Part shown: in pieces, positions 21,004 through 30,838 of the stretch
How positions within the stretch are numbered: position 1 is the stretch's first letter
Layout: each line of letters starts with the position of its first letter
Notes under the pieces: model-generated
The model's database searches: none
What the model saw: only the letters and a program-made list of their open reading frames with translations
What the model was told of the DNA's origin: nothing
Source: Gammaproteobacteria bacterium
GTDB lineage: Bacteria; Pseudomonadota; Gammaproteobacteria; Pseudomonadales; Litorivicinaceae
Direction: 5' to 3'
Length of the DNA: 36,826 nucleotides
Assembly (NCBI GenBank): GCA_002705795.1
Contig: PAHG01000014.1
Location: 99,013 to 135,838 of the forward strand
Position numbers and translations under genes: made by a program

Positions 21004-21673
21004 GCCCAAGATCTCTCGCGAGTGCACGTCCAATCATTGGTAAGTGAGCTGGCGATCCCTGTCTCTCTCCCGCAATAGGTAAATCTGGCGCATCGGTCTC
21101 AAGTAATAATCGACTTGTGGGAATCGACTGAAAAACAGACAGTGCCCGCGGGTGGGGCTTTCTGGTTATCAATCCACCCGCACTCAAATATCCTCCGAGT
21201 GACAAATATGCCTCAGCAATTTCCTTGGATCCGGTAAAAGCATGGATTACAAAACGCTCACACTGCACTCTCTTTAACGAAGTGATGACTTCATTATGTG
21301 ATTTCACGGCGTGGATGATCACCGCTCGATCAAATGACCGAGCGAGTTCTAACTGGCTCTCAAAGGCACGGACCTGAGTCTCTTTCCCTCGCATCAACCC
21401 TGGCCGAAAATCAAGACCAATTTCACCGACAGCACTTTGCTCATGTCGGGAAAGCAGATCTTCAAGCACTGAAGCCCAATGGCAGTCTTGATCCAAATGA
21501 TGCGGGTGAAGCCCGAACGCCAGGTGCGGAGCCCGGCCCTCGAGCCAACGCCATTGGTCAGGATGCGTGCCTGTAGCGATGAAACTCACGCCGACAGAAC
21601 GTGCATCCTCGAGAATTTGATCGGGTGGGGACGACATCAACTCAAGGTGGGTGTTGATATCAACCCACATCAA
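20924..21673 (-). CDS. TatD-family hydrolase
   Basis: FGLHPHHLDQ, VGEIGLDF, VIIHAVKSHNEV, VIHAFTGS, LLLETDAPDLP. The N-terminal metal motif is altered (see findings). Confidence 0.88.
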   Translation of the reverse strand: MMWVDINTHLELMSSPPDQILEDARSVGVSFIATGTHPDQWRWLEGRAPHLAFGLHPHHLDQDCHWASVLEDLLSRHEQSAVGEIGLDFRPGLMRGKETQVRAFESQLELARSFDRAVIIHAVKSHNEVITSLKRVQCERFVIHAFTGSKEIAEAYLSLGGYLSAGGLITRKPHPRALSVFQSIPTSRLLLETDAPDLPIAGERQGSPAHLPMIGRALARDLGLSESVLHRLSTQNAQCLFGCDFARLG

Positions 21674-23266
21674 TCAGTGCTCTCTCGTTTCTAAGAACTG
21701 AATATCTGGCCAACGTTCTTGCATCAATTGCAAATTAGCTCGTGATGGCGCGAGATAAGTCAAATATCCGCCACCGTCATCTGCCAAGTGCTCATGAGCC
21801 TTCTTCTTAAAATCGGAAAGCATCTTTGTATCAGCGCATCTGATCCAACGCGCAGTATGAACAGTAATCTGTTCATATACCGCCTCAGCTTTGTATTCAT
21901 CAAGCAACCGGAACGCGACCACATCGAATTGCAATACCCCCACCGCACCAACTATCAAATCGTTGTTTTTATGTGGCATAAACACCTGTGTTGCACCCTC
22001 CTCTGACAACTGCGTTAACCCTTTTTGGAGTTGTTTCGCCTTCAAGGGATCTTTCAGGCGGACCCGACGAAATAATTCAGGAGCAAAGTGCGGAATCCCC
22101 TTGAATTGCAGATTCTCACCTTCAGTAAAAGTGTCCCCGATCTGGATCGTACCGTGGTTATGAAGACCCAAGATATCCCCCGGGTAGGCCTCTTCAGCTG
22201 AGGCGCGATCACCTGCCAAGAATGTCACTGCGTCGGAGATACGAACGTCTTTGCCAATCCGCGTGTGCCTGACTTTCATACCCTTCTTGTAGGCGCCAGA
22301 GCAAACGCGTAGGAATGCAATGCGGTCGCGGTGTTTCGGATCCATATTTGCTTGTATCTTAAATACGAAACCTGAGAATTTCTCTTCAGCTGGATCAACA
22401 GTTCGAGTCCCTGTGTCGCGAACAACGGGCTTTGGTGCGTATTCGATAAAGTCATCTAACATCTCACGGACGCCGAAGTTTCCCATCGCCGTTCCGAAAA
22501 ATACAGGAGTTAGTTCGCCCGCCAAGAAACGTTCGACTTCAAACTCAGGAGTCGCTTCACGAACCAGTTCTACCTGATCCGCAAAATCTTGCCATTCTGA
22601 TCCGAGCAGTTCACGCGCCTCCTTGGAATCAAGCGCTTTAATCTTCACATCATCAGGGATCTGATCGCCTCGCCCTCTGACATAGACATGAATGGTGTCG
22701 GTTCTCAGATGATAGATACCTTTGAAATGAGGCCCCATTCCAATCGGCCACGTGACAGGAGTGGCCTCAATTTTTAAGACATCTTCGACTTCATCCATCA
22801 ACTCAATCGGATCTCGAATATCGCGGTCCAACTTATTTACAAAAGAAACGATGGGGGTGGTCCGCAACCGGCAGACTTGCATCAGTTTTATTGTTCGATC
22901 CTCAACGCCCTTGGCGCCGTCGAGTAGCATAAGTGCAGAATCGACCGCGGTCAGTGTTCGATAGGTGTCTTCAGAAAAGTCCTCGTGGCCAGGTGTGTCC
23001 AAGAGGTTCACGACACGATCTCTGTAAGGGAACTGCATCACTGAGGTGGTCACTGAAATACCGCGTTCTTGCTCCATCTGCATCCAGTCAGAGGTTGCGT
23101 GGCGAGCTGCTTTTCGCGCCTTGACAGTGCCGGCGACAGAAATCGCGTTTCCTAACAACAAAAGCTTTTCAGTCATTGTTGTTTTACCGGCATCGGGGTG
23201 CGAGATGATTGCAAATGTGCGACGGATCGCACCTTCCCGTTCAATTTGGTTCACAGTGATTCTCAA
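21674..23266 (-). CDS. prfC: Peptide chain release factor 3
   Basis: [64 protein letters not shown]. Confidence 0.97.
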   Translation of the reverse strand: MRITVNQIEREGAIRRTFAIISHPDAGKTTMTEKLLLLGNAISVAGTVKARKAARHATSDWMQMEQERGISVTTSVMQFPYRDRVVNLLDTPGHEDFSEDTYRTLTAVDSALMLLDGAKGVEDRTIKLMQVCRLRTTPIVSFVNKLDRDIRDPIELMDEVEDVLKIEATPVTWPIGMGPHFKGIYHLRTDTIHVYVRGRGDQIPDDVKIKALDSKEARELLGSEWQDFADQVELVREATPEFEVERFLAGELTPVFFGTAMGNFGVREMLDDFIEYAPKPVVRDTGTRTVDPAEEKFSGFVFKIQANMDPKHRDRIAFLRVCSGAYKKGMKVRHTRIGKDVRISDAVTFLAGDRASAEEAYPGDILGLHNHGTIQIGDTFTEGENLQFKGIPHFAPELFRRVRLKDPLKAKQLQKGLTQLSEEGATQVFMPHKNNDLIVGAVGVLQFDVVAFRLLDEYKAEAVYEQITVHTARWIRCADTKMLSDFKKKAHEHLADDGGGYLTYLAPSRANLQLMQERWPDIQFLETREH

Positions 23267-23316
23267 TCAATATTCAATGCGCGCGAAGTGTATATAAGTG
23301 TCACCAAAACGCCAAA

Positions 23317-24915
23317 CTAAGGTTGTTTAACATAGCGACCTGGCGCTTCTTCGATTACACGTCGCAAACCACCACCCGGTCCCGGTGGGCTAACTGCATC
23401 ACCAGCTTGGGATAAGAGAAATTCATTCCATGAAATCCACCAACTGCCCTCTTGCTTTTCAGCGGTTTGCTTACTGAACTGATTCTTGGGATTCAAAATG
23501 TAATGGTTGTGACGGTTTCTGGCGGGTGGACTAATTACGCCCGCATTGTGGCCGCCCTCGCCGAGGACACAAGTTGGTACATTAACGAAGTATTTTGCCG
23601 CCTTCATCACGCTTTGCCATGGACTGATGTCATCACCCTCTGCTCCAAACAAAAATACAGGACAGGCGACGGAGGCTATATCAATGGGCTGACCGCCGAG
23701 CTCTATCAGTGGTTTTTCGACGAGCGTGTTCTTTAGGTACAGCTCTTCTAGTATCCATAATATTAATGATGCGGGAGTTCGAGTTCCATCGCCTAGCCAG
23801 TGCAGGAGTGAAAATGGCTTGCCACGCTGCCCCAAGACATAACAATTCAGTACACGATCAAACAAAAGATCATGAGGACGCAAGCTCGCGAATGTCCTCA
23901 ACATCAATTCGGCCGGTAAATACCCCATATCCATTAATGGCTTTCGTATCGATTCGATACTGTCCTCAGAAACAAAATGGCCGAGCGGGCCTGGTTCGCA
24001 GTAATCAAGCAAGGTGGTTAGAAGCGACAGGGAAGCAATACGGTCTTCTCCTCGCGCGGTCAACCAGGCAACAAGAATTGCTGCGATGACTCCACCCGCG
24101 CAATAACCCATCACCTGGATCCTCACTCGAGGAAGGATGCACTCGATCTGATCTAGCGCCGAGAGACCGCCATCTAGGACATAATGAGTCATCTCATAAG
24201 GGGCTAATAATTCGGTTGGGTTCACCCAACTGATCAAAAAAACGGTGTGGCCCTGATCCACAAGCCAGCGCACCATCGAATATTCATCGGACAGGTCAAG
24301 AATATAAAAACGGTTCACAAAAGCTGGGATCAAAAGGACGGGGTTTTCATGTACTCTTTCGGTACTGGAGCGATACTGAATTAACTGAAATAACTGATTC
24401 TCAAACACCACATCGCCAGGAGTCGTAGCGAGATTTTGACCCAGAGAAAAGGCATCGGGCCGAATCGTATCCGGTAGCATCGAACCAGCCAAGATATCTT
24501 GCCGCCAATTTTCGAGGCCTTGTTCGAGATTTATCTCTCCAGATTCGAATATCTTTCGTGATTTCTCGAACAGCTCACTATTCGCCTGGACTTGGCGAAT
24601 CAACCAGAGAACCTGAGATTTATCGTAACCACCAATCTCAGGCAGGACCGAATTCACCTCGTCAAATAGTCGTACCCATGCCGAATCATCCGTCTCCGCA
24701 TCGAAGAGTGCGCCAAGGAACTTAGGTAGTAACTCCCTCGAAAATTGACGAAATCTTTCAGGATCCTCGACTGAGAGAGAAGTCAGCAAACGCCAAAATT
24801 CATTTACCCCGGACGGCTCGAAAAAATTCAGGAGCTGACATTCAGCATTGAGCCGAGACAGCCACGCCTGAATCCATTCACGTTGTGAGGGGTCAAAGCC
24901 CTGTAAACCCTGCAA
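23317..24915 (-). CDS. phaC: Poly(3-hydroxyalkanoate) synthase, class I-like
   Basis: Lipase-like box VMGYCAGGV, LLIPAFVNRFYILDL, FLISWVNPT, GHNAGVISPPARN, C-terminal EEAPGRYVK. Confidence 0.92.
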   Translation of the reverse strand: MQGLQGFDPSQREWIQAWLSRLNAECQLLNFFEPSGVNEFWRLLTSLSVEDPERFRQFSRELLPKFLGALFDAETDDSAWVRLFDEVNSVLPEIGGYDKSQVLWLIRQVQANSELFEKSRKIFESGEINLEQGLENWRQDILAGSMLPDTIRPDAFSLGQNLATTPGDVVFENQLFQLIQYRSSTERVHENPVLLIPAFVNRFYILDLSDEYSMVRWLVDQGHTVFLISWVNPTELLAPYEMTHYVLDGGLSALDQIECILPRVRIQVMGYCAGGVIAAILVAWLTARGEDRIASLSLLTTLLDYCEPGPLGHFVSEDSIESIRKPLMDMGYLPAELMLRTFASLRPHDLLFDRVLNCYVLGQRGKPFSLLHWLGDGTRTPASLILWILEELYLKNTLVEKPLIELGGQPIDIASVACPVFLFGAEGDDISPWQSVMKAAKYFVNVPTCVLGEGGHNAGVISPPARNRHNHYILNPKNQFSKQTAEKQEGSWWISWNEFLLSQAGDAVSPPGPGGGLRRVIEEAPGRYVKQP

Positions 24916-24960
24916 ACAAAGCCTCTCAAACTTTTTGCGCTCGCATCAATTTGTGAGTAT

Positions 24961-24981
24961 CGTCTATCATGATAATCGACG
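24961..24981. promoter_or_regulatory. Imperfect palindrome in the phaC/phaR divergent intergenic region (candidate operator)
   Basis: CGTCTATCATGATAATCGACG: 8 of 10 arm positions are complementary around the central base. Confidence 0.4.
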
Positions 24982-24996
24982 AAAGCAGGCATTCAC

Positions 24997-25452
24997 ATGC
25001 GTACTCTAAAAAAATACCCGAATCGCCGTCTCTACGATACATCCCAAAGTTGCTATGTTACGGTTGATAACGTTAGGGACTTAGTGCTGGGCCATGAACG
25101 TTTTCGTGTCGTGGATTCTAAATCCGGTGAAGACCTCACGCGGTCAATCTTGTTACAGATTATCATTGAACAAGAAAATGATTCCGGTGAACATGTTTTA
25201 ACCAATGAAGTACTCCAGCATCTGATACGTTTCTACGGCTCAGGGATGCAAACCAACATGGCGCAGTTTCTCGAGCAATCCATCTCATTTTTCCTGAATC
25301 AACAGGAAACTATGCAGGATCAGGTCCGGTCTGTGATTGGCTCAAACTCCCCAATCGGCATATTTCAAAAGATGACAGAAGACAATATGAAACTCTGGGA
25401 ATCTATGTCACAAACGATGCTAGGCCCGAAGCCTTCGACCAAAGACAAATAA
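24997..25452 (+). CDS. phaR: PHA synthesis repressor PhaR
   Basis: MRTLKKYPNRRLYDTSQSCYVTVDNVRDLVLGHERFRVVDSKSGEDLTRSILLQIIIEQE is the characteristic PhaR N-terminal domain. Confidence 0.96.
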   Translation: MRTLKKYPNRRLYDTSQSCYVTVDNVRDLVLGHERFRVVDSKSGEDLTRSILLQIIIEQENDSGEHVLTNEVLQHLIRFYGSGMQTNMAQFLEQSISFFLNQQETMQDQVRSVIGSNSPIGIFQKMTEDNMKLWESMSQTMLGPKPSTKDK

Positions 25453-25478
25453 TTTTTGACGCAACGCACAAAAAAGTG

Positions 25479-25506
25479 TTGACGCTGCACTGCAACATGG
25501 TATCTT
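25479..25506 (+). promoter_or_regulatory. Predicted sigma70 promoter of the phasin gene with an internal CTGC-N3-GCA element
   Basis: TTGACG (25479-25484), 16-bp spacer containing CTGCACTGCAA, TATCTT (25501-25506), about 50 bp before the phasin ATG. Confidence 0.55.
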
Positions 25507-25517
25507 TCACGAGTGGA

Positions 25518-25532
25518 TTGTGCATCGCACAA
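25518..25532. promoter_or_regulatory. Perfect inverted repeat in the phasin leader
   Basis: TTGTGC-ATC-GCACAA, a perfect 6-3-6 inverted repeat. Confidence 0.5.
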
Positions 25533-25554
25533 CGTATTTGAAAGAGGAATTACC

Positions 25555-25920
25555 ATGTACGCAAAAATTTTTGAGGATATGCAGGCCAATATGAAGCAGG
25601 CTTTTGACGCAAAATCATACGATGTTGCAATCAAGCCAATGACCGATCTGTTCGAAATAAACAAGGCAACCGTAGAAGCTTTAGCTGAGCAGCAAGCTGC
25701 ACTTGCCAAAGAACTCGTTCAGGGCGCAATGGAGCAAGCTAAAGTTCTATCAGGCGAAAAGGATATGGCTGCGGTTATCGAATCGCAAAAATCTTATCTT
25801 CAAGGGCTTCAAGCTCGCCTGATTGATGCCGCTAAAGCTTCACAGGAAACTCTTGCCAAGAGCCGTGAAGAAGCGACTGTCATCGTCAAAGGTACTATCG
25901 AAACAGTAACAAAGCACTGA
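25555..25920 (+). CDS. Phasin family protein
   Basis: 121-aa helical, Ala/Gln/Glu-rich protein (MYAKIFEDMQANMKQAFDAKSYDVAIKPMTDLFEINKATVEALAEQQ) directly after phaR. SD AGAGGAA upstream. Confidence 0.92.
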   Translation: MYAKIFEDMQANMKQAFDAKSYDVAIKPMTDLFEINKATVEALAEQQAALAKELVQGAMEQAKVLSGEKDMAAVIESQKSYLQGLQARLIDAAKASQETLAKSREEATVIVKGTIETVTKH

Positions 25921-25941
25921 TAGATACTTGACTCGAAAAAA

Positions 25942-25969
25942 AGAGGAACCTCGGTTCCTCTTTTTTTTT
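25942..25969 (+). terminator. Intrinsic terminator after the phasin gene
   Basis: AGAGGAAC-CTCG-GTTCCTCT followed by TTTTTTTT, preceded by an A-run. Confidence 0.93.
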
Positions 25970-26016
25970 GTTCAAAACACACTACCATTGGGGAGTAACT
26001 CAAAGGACATCCCTCT

Positions 26017-27009
26017 ATGGCACCTTTCCGCGCTTTGCGACTACATCAAACAGACACGGCAGCCCCAGATATCAAAATTGAACAGCTGACCGCAGATGAC
26101 CTATCGATTGGCAACGTCCTTATCGCCAACGAGTTCAGTTCCCTGAACTACAAAGATGCGCTTGCTGTGACGGGCAAAGGGAAAATCATCCGTGACTTCC
26201 CGATGATCCCCGGCATTGATGCTGCAGGTGTTGTTCTGGAATCGGCTGATCCAACTTTTCACAAGGGGGAGCACGTGATTCTGACAGGCCACGGCGTTGG
26301 CGAGACGCATACCGGGGGCATGTCAGAGCAGGTCCGTGTCCCAGGATCCTATCTCGTAAAAACACCCCTGGCACTGGATACTCAAAGAGCGATGCAATTT
26401 GGTACAGGTGGACTAACAGGGATGCTTTGTATCCTCGCTGTTCTAGATTCGGGATTGAAACCGGCTGACGGACCGATAGCAGTCTCAGGTGCTGGTGGAG
26501 GAGTCGGTGGTATAGCAACAACGGTTCTATCAACGCTGGGATATGAAGTTCACGCAATAACAGGCAGAGAATCTGAACATTCCAGACTCAAAGAGCTCGG
26601 CGCAGTAGAGATTCTCAAACGCGCAGATTTTATGCGCGACCCTAAACCATTAGAGAGTGCGCGTTTTGCAGGCGCAATCGATACCGTTGGAGGCCAGATG
26701 CTAGCGACACTGATCCCCCAAATCATGTACAACGGCGTTATCGCCGCCACTGGTAATGCAGGCGGATCCCAATTTTCGACTACCGTATTCCCATTTATCT
26801 TGAGAAATATTCGCTTGCTGGGTGTTGATTCTGTTCATGCTCCATCAGAAATCAGAGAGCGTGCGTGGCAATTACTTTCGGAAAACGTAACAACCGATCA
26901 ATTAGACGCCAGCACTCGGACCATAGGTTTGGATCAGGTGAGACAAACAGCCGAGCAACTGATCAATAACGAGGTCTCAGGACGCATCCTAATCGACGTC
27001 CGTTCGTGA
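26017..27009 (+). CDS. YhdH/AcuI-like quinone-oxidoreductase family protein (possible acryloyl-CoA reductase)
   Basis: MDR-family: NYKDALAVTGKGKIIRDFPMIPGIDAAGVV, VSGAGGGVGGIATTVLSTLGYEV, PFILRNIRLLGVDSV. Confidence 0.85.
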   Translation: MAPFRALRLHQTDTAAPDIKIEQLTADDLSIGNVLIANEFSSLNYKDALAVTGKGKIIRDFPMIPGIDAAGVVLESADPTFHKGEHVILTGHGVGETHTGGMSEQVRVPGSYLVKTPLALDTQRAMQFGTGGLTGMLCILAVLDSGLKPADGPIAVSGAGGGVGGIATTVLSTLGYEVHAITGRESEHSRLKELGAVEILKRADFMRDPKPLESARFAGAIDTVGGQMLATLIPQIMYNGVIAATGNAGGSQFSTTVFPFILRNIRLLGVDSVHAPSEIRERAWQLLSENVTTDQLDASTRTIGLDQVRQTAEQLINNEVSGRILIDVRS

Positions 27010-27018
27010 TACGCAGCG

Positions 27019-27279
27019 TTACGCGTACAGTTGGTTGGTCGTCTCGGCAAGCGAGATATCACGCGACGTAACACCTTTTGCGTCGTGAGACCACCAGTCC
27101 ACGCGGGCAACACCCCAGCTCACGGTAATTTCCGGATGATGGTCCGCATCATCAGCGGCGGCACCAACACGCACAGCAAACTCCATCGCTTTTGCGAAAT
27201 CGCCAAACTGATAGGATCGGGTCAGTACGTAGACTCCATTCTTAAGTTCTCGACTCCAACCTTCAGGAGTGCGCTCCAT
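27019..27279 (-). CDS. Pterin-4a-carbinolamine dehydratase (PCD/DCoH)-like protein, short form
   Basis: F..AMEFAVRVGAAADDADHHPEITVSWGVARVDWWSHDAKGVTSRD matches the PCD core. Likely start at MERTPEGW (27279). Confidence 0.82.
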   Translation of the reverse strand: MERTPEGWSRELKNGVYVLTRSYQFGDFAKAMEFAVRVGAAADDADHHPEITVSWGVARVDWWSHDAKGVTSRDISLAETTNQLYA

Positions 27280-27383
27280 AATCACCTCTCTGACCAATAT
27301 TTACCTATAAACATCGATAAGATATCACCCTAATTAACGGCTTGGAACGATAAAAAAATTAGATGACTCTTCAGCCAAAGCAA

Positions 27384-28901
27384 TCAACCTAGGTTCTTAG
27401 TCAAGATTTTCTGCGCCCATTCACGGGGTCCTGTTTGATGTACGCTGGTGCCTTCTGAATCTACCGCGACGGTCACCGGCATATCTTCAACAATGAACTC
27501 GTGAATTGCCTCCATACCAAGATCATCAAAAGCAATGACTCGCGATGATTTTATGGCCTGAGCGACCAGATATGCGGCGCCACCCACAGCCATTAGATAA
27601 GCAGTCTGATGCTTTTTAATCGCTTCGATCGCAATTGGTCCACGCTCGGCCTTACCAATCATCGCAAACAAACCCGTTTGCTCGAGCACCTGGTCTGTAA
27701 ACTTATCCATTCGTGTCGATGTTGTCGGACCAGCAGGCCCAACGACTTCGTCTCGTACTGGATCCACAGGCCCAACGTAATAAATGGCTTTACCTTTAAG
27801 ATCAAGTGGTAGCTCTTCACCCTTGTTCAACATGTCGATAATTCGCTTATGCGCAGCATCACGACCTGTCAGCATTGATCCGCTCAACAATAACGTTTCA
27901 CCAGGTTTCCATGATTTCACTTCATCGCGTGTTAACCTATCCAGATTAACGTGGCGAGCGTTTGGACCGACGTCCCAACTAATATCAGGCCAATCAGACA
28001 ACGAGGGTGGGCTCAGCAGAGCGGGGCCCGATCCGTTTAGTACAAAATGAGCGTGGCGTGTTGCTGCGCAATTCGGAATCATTGCCACCGGCTTAGATGC
28101 CGCATGCGTCGGATAGTCCTTAACCTTGACATCTAAAACAGTCGTTAAACCTCCAAGTCCTTGAGCACCAATACCCAAGTTATTCACAGCATCAAAGATT
28201 TCAAGTCGCAGCTCTTCAGCCCTTGATTTTGGACCACTCGCTTTCAGCTCGTGAATATCGATTGGAGCCATCAATGATTCTTTAGCCAATACGGCCGCTT
28301 TTTCGGCGGTACCGCCAATACCGATCCCAAGCATTCCCGGAGGGCACCAGCCTGCTCCCATCGTTGGTACGGTTTTTACGACCCAATCCTTGACGGAGTC
28401 TGACGGATTCAGCATTACCATCTTGGATTTATTTTCCGAGCCACCACCTTTCGCGGCAATCTGGATGTCTACCGTATCACCCTCGACGATTTCATAGTGA
28501 ATCACAGCCGGCGTATTATCATTGGTATTCTTTCGTGCACCGTCCGGGTCCTCAAGAATCGATGCACGGAGAATATTGTCCGGATGCGTATAAGCACGAC
28601 GCACCCCCTCATTTATCATGTTAGATACCGACATTGTGGCGTCTTTCCATGACACATCCATCCCAACTTTGATGAAGACAGTCACGATTCCAGTATCCTG
28701 GCACAATGGACGATGACCAATAGCAGACATACGTGAGTTGATCAAAATCTGAGCCAAGGCATCCCTCGCAGCTGGTGACTCCTCGCGTTCGTAGGCCTCA
28801 TTAACAGCCTGAATGAAATCTACCGGGTGGTAGTAAGAAATAAACTGAAGCGCATCAGCAACACTTTCAATTAGATCGTCCTGACGAATCACTGTCATCA
28901 A
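27384..28901 (-). CDS. Class I fumarate hydratase
   Basis: [47 protein letters not shown], and a C-terminal beta-like domain with [11 protein letters not shown]. Confidence 0.94.
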   Translation of the reverse strand: MMTVIRQDDLIESVADALQFISYYHPVDFIQAVNEAYEREESPAARDALAQILINSRMSAIGHRPLCQDTGIVTVFIKVGMDVSWKDATMSVSNMINEGVRRAYTHPDNILRASILEDPDGARKNTNDNTPAVIHYEIVEGDTVDIQIAAKGGGSENKSKMVMLNPSDSVKDWVVKTVPTMGAGWCPPGMLGIGIGGTAEKAAVLAKESLMAPIDIHELKASGPKSRAEELRLEIFDAVNNLGIGAQGLGGLTTVLDVKVKDYPTHAASKPVAMIPNCAATRHAHFVLNGSGPALLSPPSLSDWPDISWDVGPNARHVNLDRLTRDEVKSWKPGETLLLSGSMLTGRDAAHKRIIDMLNKGEELPLDLKGKAIYYVGPVDPVRDEVVGPAGPTTSTRMDKFTDQVLEQTGLFAMIGKAERGPIAIEAIKKHQTAYLMAVGGAAYLVAQAIKSSRVIAFDDLGMEAIHEFIVEDMPVTVAVDSEGTSVHQTGPREWAQKILTKNLG

Positions 28902-29079
28902 TCAACACCCTTCATTCGTGACAATAAACCGTAAAGATTATCAGAAGTCCCTACAAAGATATTCCCGTGGTAGCTTTAAATCACCTCAATGTAAACTGTA
29001 CCCCTCGTTCAGACTGAGGCTTTCTTTCTGGTACACTCCCGTTCTTGACTATTTCTGCCCTTCGAGGCAACGAGGATTA

Positions 29080-29589
29080 ATGCAAAACCAGTACGACCGA
29101 GATGAACTTCTCACCTGCGCCCATGGTGAGTTATTTGGCGAAGGAAACGCGAAACTACCTGCTCCAAACATGTTGATGATGGATAGAATCGTGACGATCA
29201 CTCAAGACGGTGGCAGTTTCAATAAAGGACACATACTCGCCGAGCTCGATATCGATCCAAGCCTTTGGTTTTTTGATTGCCACTTCCCTGGCGATCCTGT
29301 AATGCCTGGATGTCTCGGTCTTGACGCGATGTGGCAACTGGTCGGATTCTTCTTGGGCTGGAGTGGGCACCCTGGGAAAGGACGCGCTCTCGGGGTGGGC
29401 GAAGTCAAATTCACGGGACAGATTCTACCAACGGCTAAGAAGGTTACCTACGAAATTGATATGAAGCGCTTAATTGCTCGCTCATTGGTCATGGGACTGG
29501 GCGATGGAGTCGTCCGGGTCGATGGCCGCGCGATTTATCATGCGATCGACCTGAAAGTTGGTTTATTCTCATCCACTGACGGGTTCTAA
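29080..29589 (+). CDS. fabA: 3-hydroxydecanoyl-ACP dehydratase FabA
   Basis: [34 protein letters not shown]. Start at [11 protein letters not shown] (29080) after CGAGGA; the track ORF carries an upstream extension. Confidence 0.96.
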   Translation: MQNQYDRDELLTCAHGELFGEGNAKLPAPNMLMMDRIVTITQDGGSFNKGHILAELDIDPSLWFFDCHFPGDPVMPGCLGLDAMWQLVGFFLGWSGHPGKGRALGVGEVKFTGQILPTAKKVTYEIDMKRLIARSLVMGLGDGVVRVDGRAIYHAIDLKVGLFSSTDGF

Positions 29590-29623
29590 AACACAAAAAA
29601 CGCATGACAGTAAAGGAGCCGGT

Positions 29624-30838
29624 ATGCGTAGAGTAGTTATCACCGGATTAGGGATCACGTCGTGCCTCGGGCTAGATGCGAAATCCGTTACCGAAAGCTT
29701 AAGGCACGGTCGCTCAGGTATTTCAGCGAATCCGACATACGCCGAGTTGGGTATGCGGAGCCAAGTATCGGGTTCAATTGATGTCGATCTTGCTGAGCAC
29801 ATTGATCGTAAGCTTCTTCGATTCATGGGCAATGCCGCTGGCTTCGCGTATATGTCGCTTCAGCAAGCGATTAATGATGCAGATCTAGAAGCTTCTGATA
29901 TTAGTAATCCGAAGACGGGACTGATAATGGGTTCGGGCGGTGCCTCATCACAAAGCCAAGTCGAGGCAGCGGATATTTTGAGAGAGCGCGGCGTAAAACG
30001 GGTCGGTCCTTACCGTGTTACTCAGACGATGGGCTCGACGGTCTCAGCAAACCTAGCGACTGCGTTCCAAATAAAAGGTATTAACTATTCAATGTCATCG
30101 GCATGCTCAACCAGTCTGCACTGCATGGGTAATGCCATGGAGCAAATCCAGCTCGGAAAGCAAGATATCGTATTCGCAGGTGGCGGTGAGGAAGAACACT
30201 GGACTTTGTCATGTCTCTTTGATGCGATGGGTGCACTCTCCTCCAGGTATAACGACACACCTGACAAAGCGTCCCGCGCTTATGATGCCAACCGTGATGG
30301 CTTTGTTATTGCTGGTGGGGGCGGTGCTGTAGTTCTCGAAGAATATGAGCACGCAAAGAAACGTGATGCAAAAATTTATGCAGAGATCGTCGGCTATGGT
30401 GCGACCAGTGACGGCGCAGACATGGTGGCTCCATCTGGAGAAGGAGCTATTCGGTGCATGCAGCTGGCGACCGCGGGTATTGAAGGTCCTATTGATTATA
30501 TCAATGCACACGGAACGTCGACGCCAGCCGGTGATATCGTTGAGCTGAATGCAATCAAAACAGTGTTCGGTATGAATGCTCCGGTTATCGGTTCGACAAA
30601 ATCATTGTCTGGTCACTCGCTCGGGGCAGCCGGGGTCCAAGAAGCGATCTATTCAATTTTGATGATGCAGAGTGATTTCATTGCGGCATCGGCAAACATT
30701 GAGACTCTTGACCCAGGGGCCGAAGGGATGCCAATTGCACTTCATCGAATTGATAAACCAATCAACACGATCTTATCGAACTCATTTGGGTTTGGCGGAA
30801 CAAATGCGTGTATGACCTTCCAGAAACTCAACTCGTGA
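29624..30838 (+). CDS. fabB: 3-oxoacyl-ACP synthase I FabB
   Basis: [48 protein letters not shown]. Start at 29624 after AAAGGAG. Confidence 0.96.
   Translation: MRRVVITGLGITSCLGLDAKSVTESLRHGRSGISANPTYAELGMRSQVSGSIDVDLAEHIDRKLLRFMGNAAGFAYMSLQQAINDADLEASDISNPKTGLIMGSGGASSQSQVEAADILRERGVKRVGPYRVTQTMGSTVSANLATAFQIKGINYSMSSACSTSLHCMGNAMEQIQLGKQDIVFAGGGEEEHWTLSCLFDAMGALSSRYNDTPDKASRAYDANRDGFVIAGGGGAVVLEEYEHAKKRDAKIYAEIVGYGATSDGADMVAPSGEGAIRCMQLATAGIEGPIDYINAHGTSTPAGDIVELNAIKTVFGMNAPVIGSTKSLSGHSLGAAGVQEAIYSILMMQSDFIAASANIETLDPGAEGMPIALHRIDKPINTILSNSFGFGGTNACMTFQKLNS

Noticed and set aside
22401-22411. GTTCGAGTCCC, resembling a tRNA T-loop
   Set aside because: Lies inside prfC, and I could not find a matching acceptor stem or anticodon arm around it.
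23709-24089. 126-aa plus-strand ORF
   Set aside because: Antisense to phaC, no recognisable domain.
26186-26557. 123-aa minus-strand ORF
   Set aside because: Antisense to the AcuI/YhdH-like gene; no motif support.
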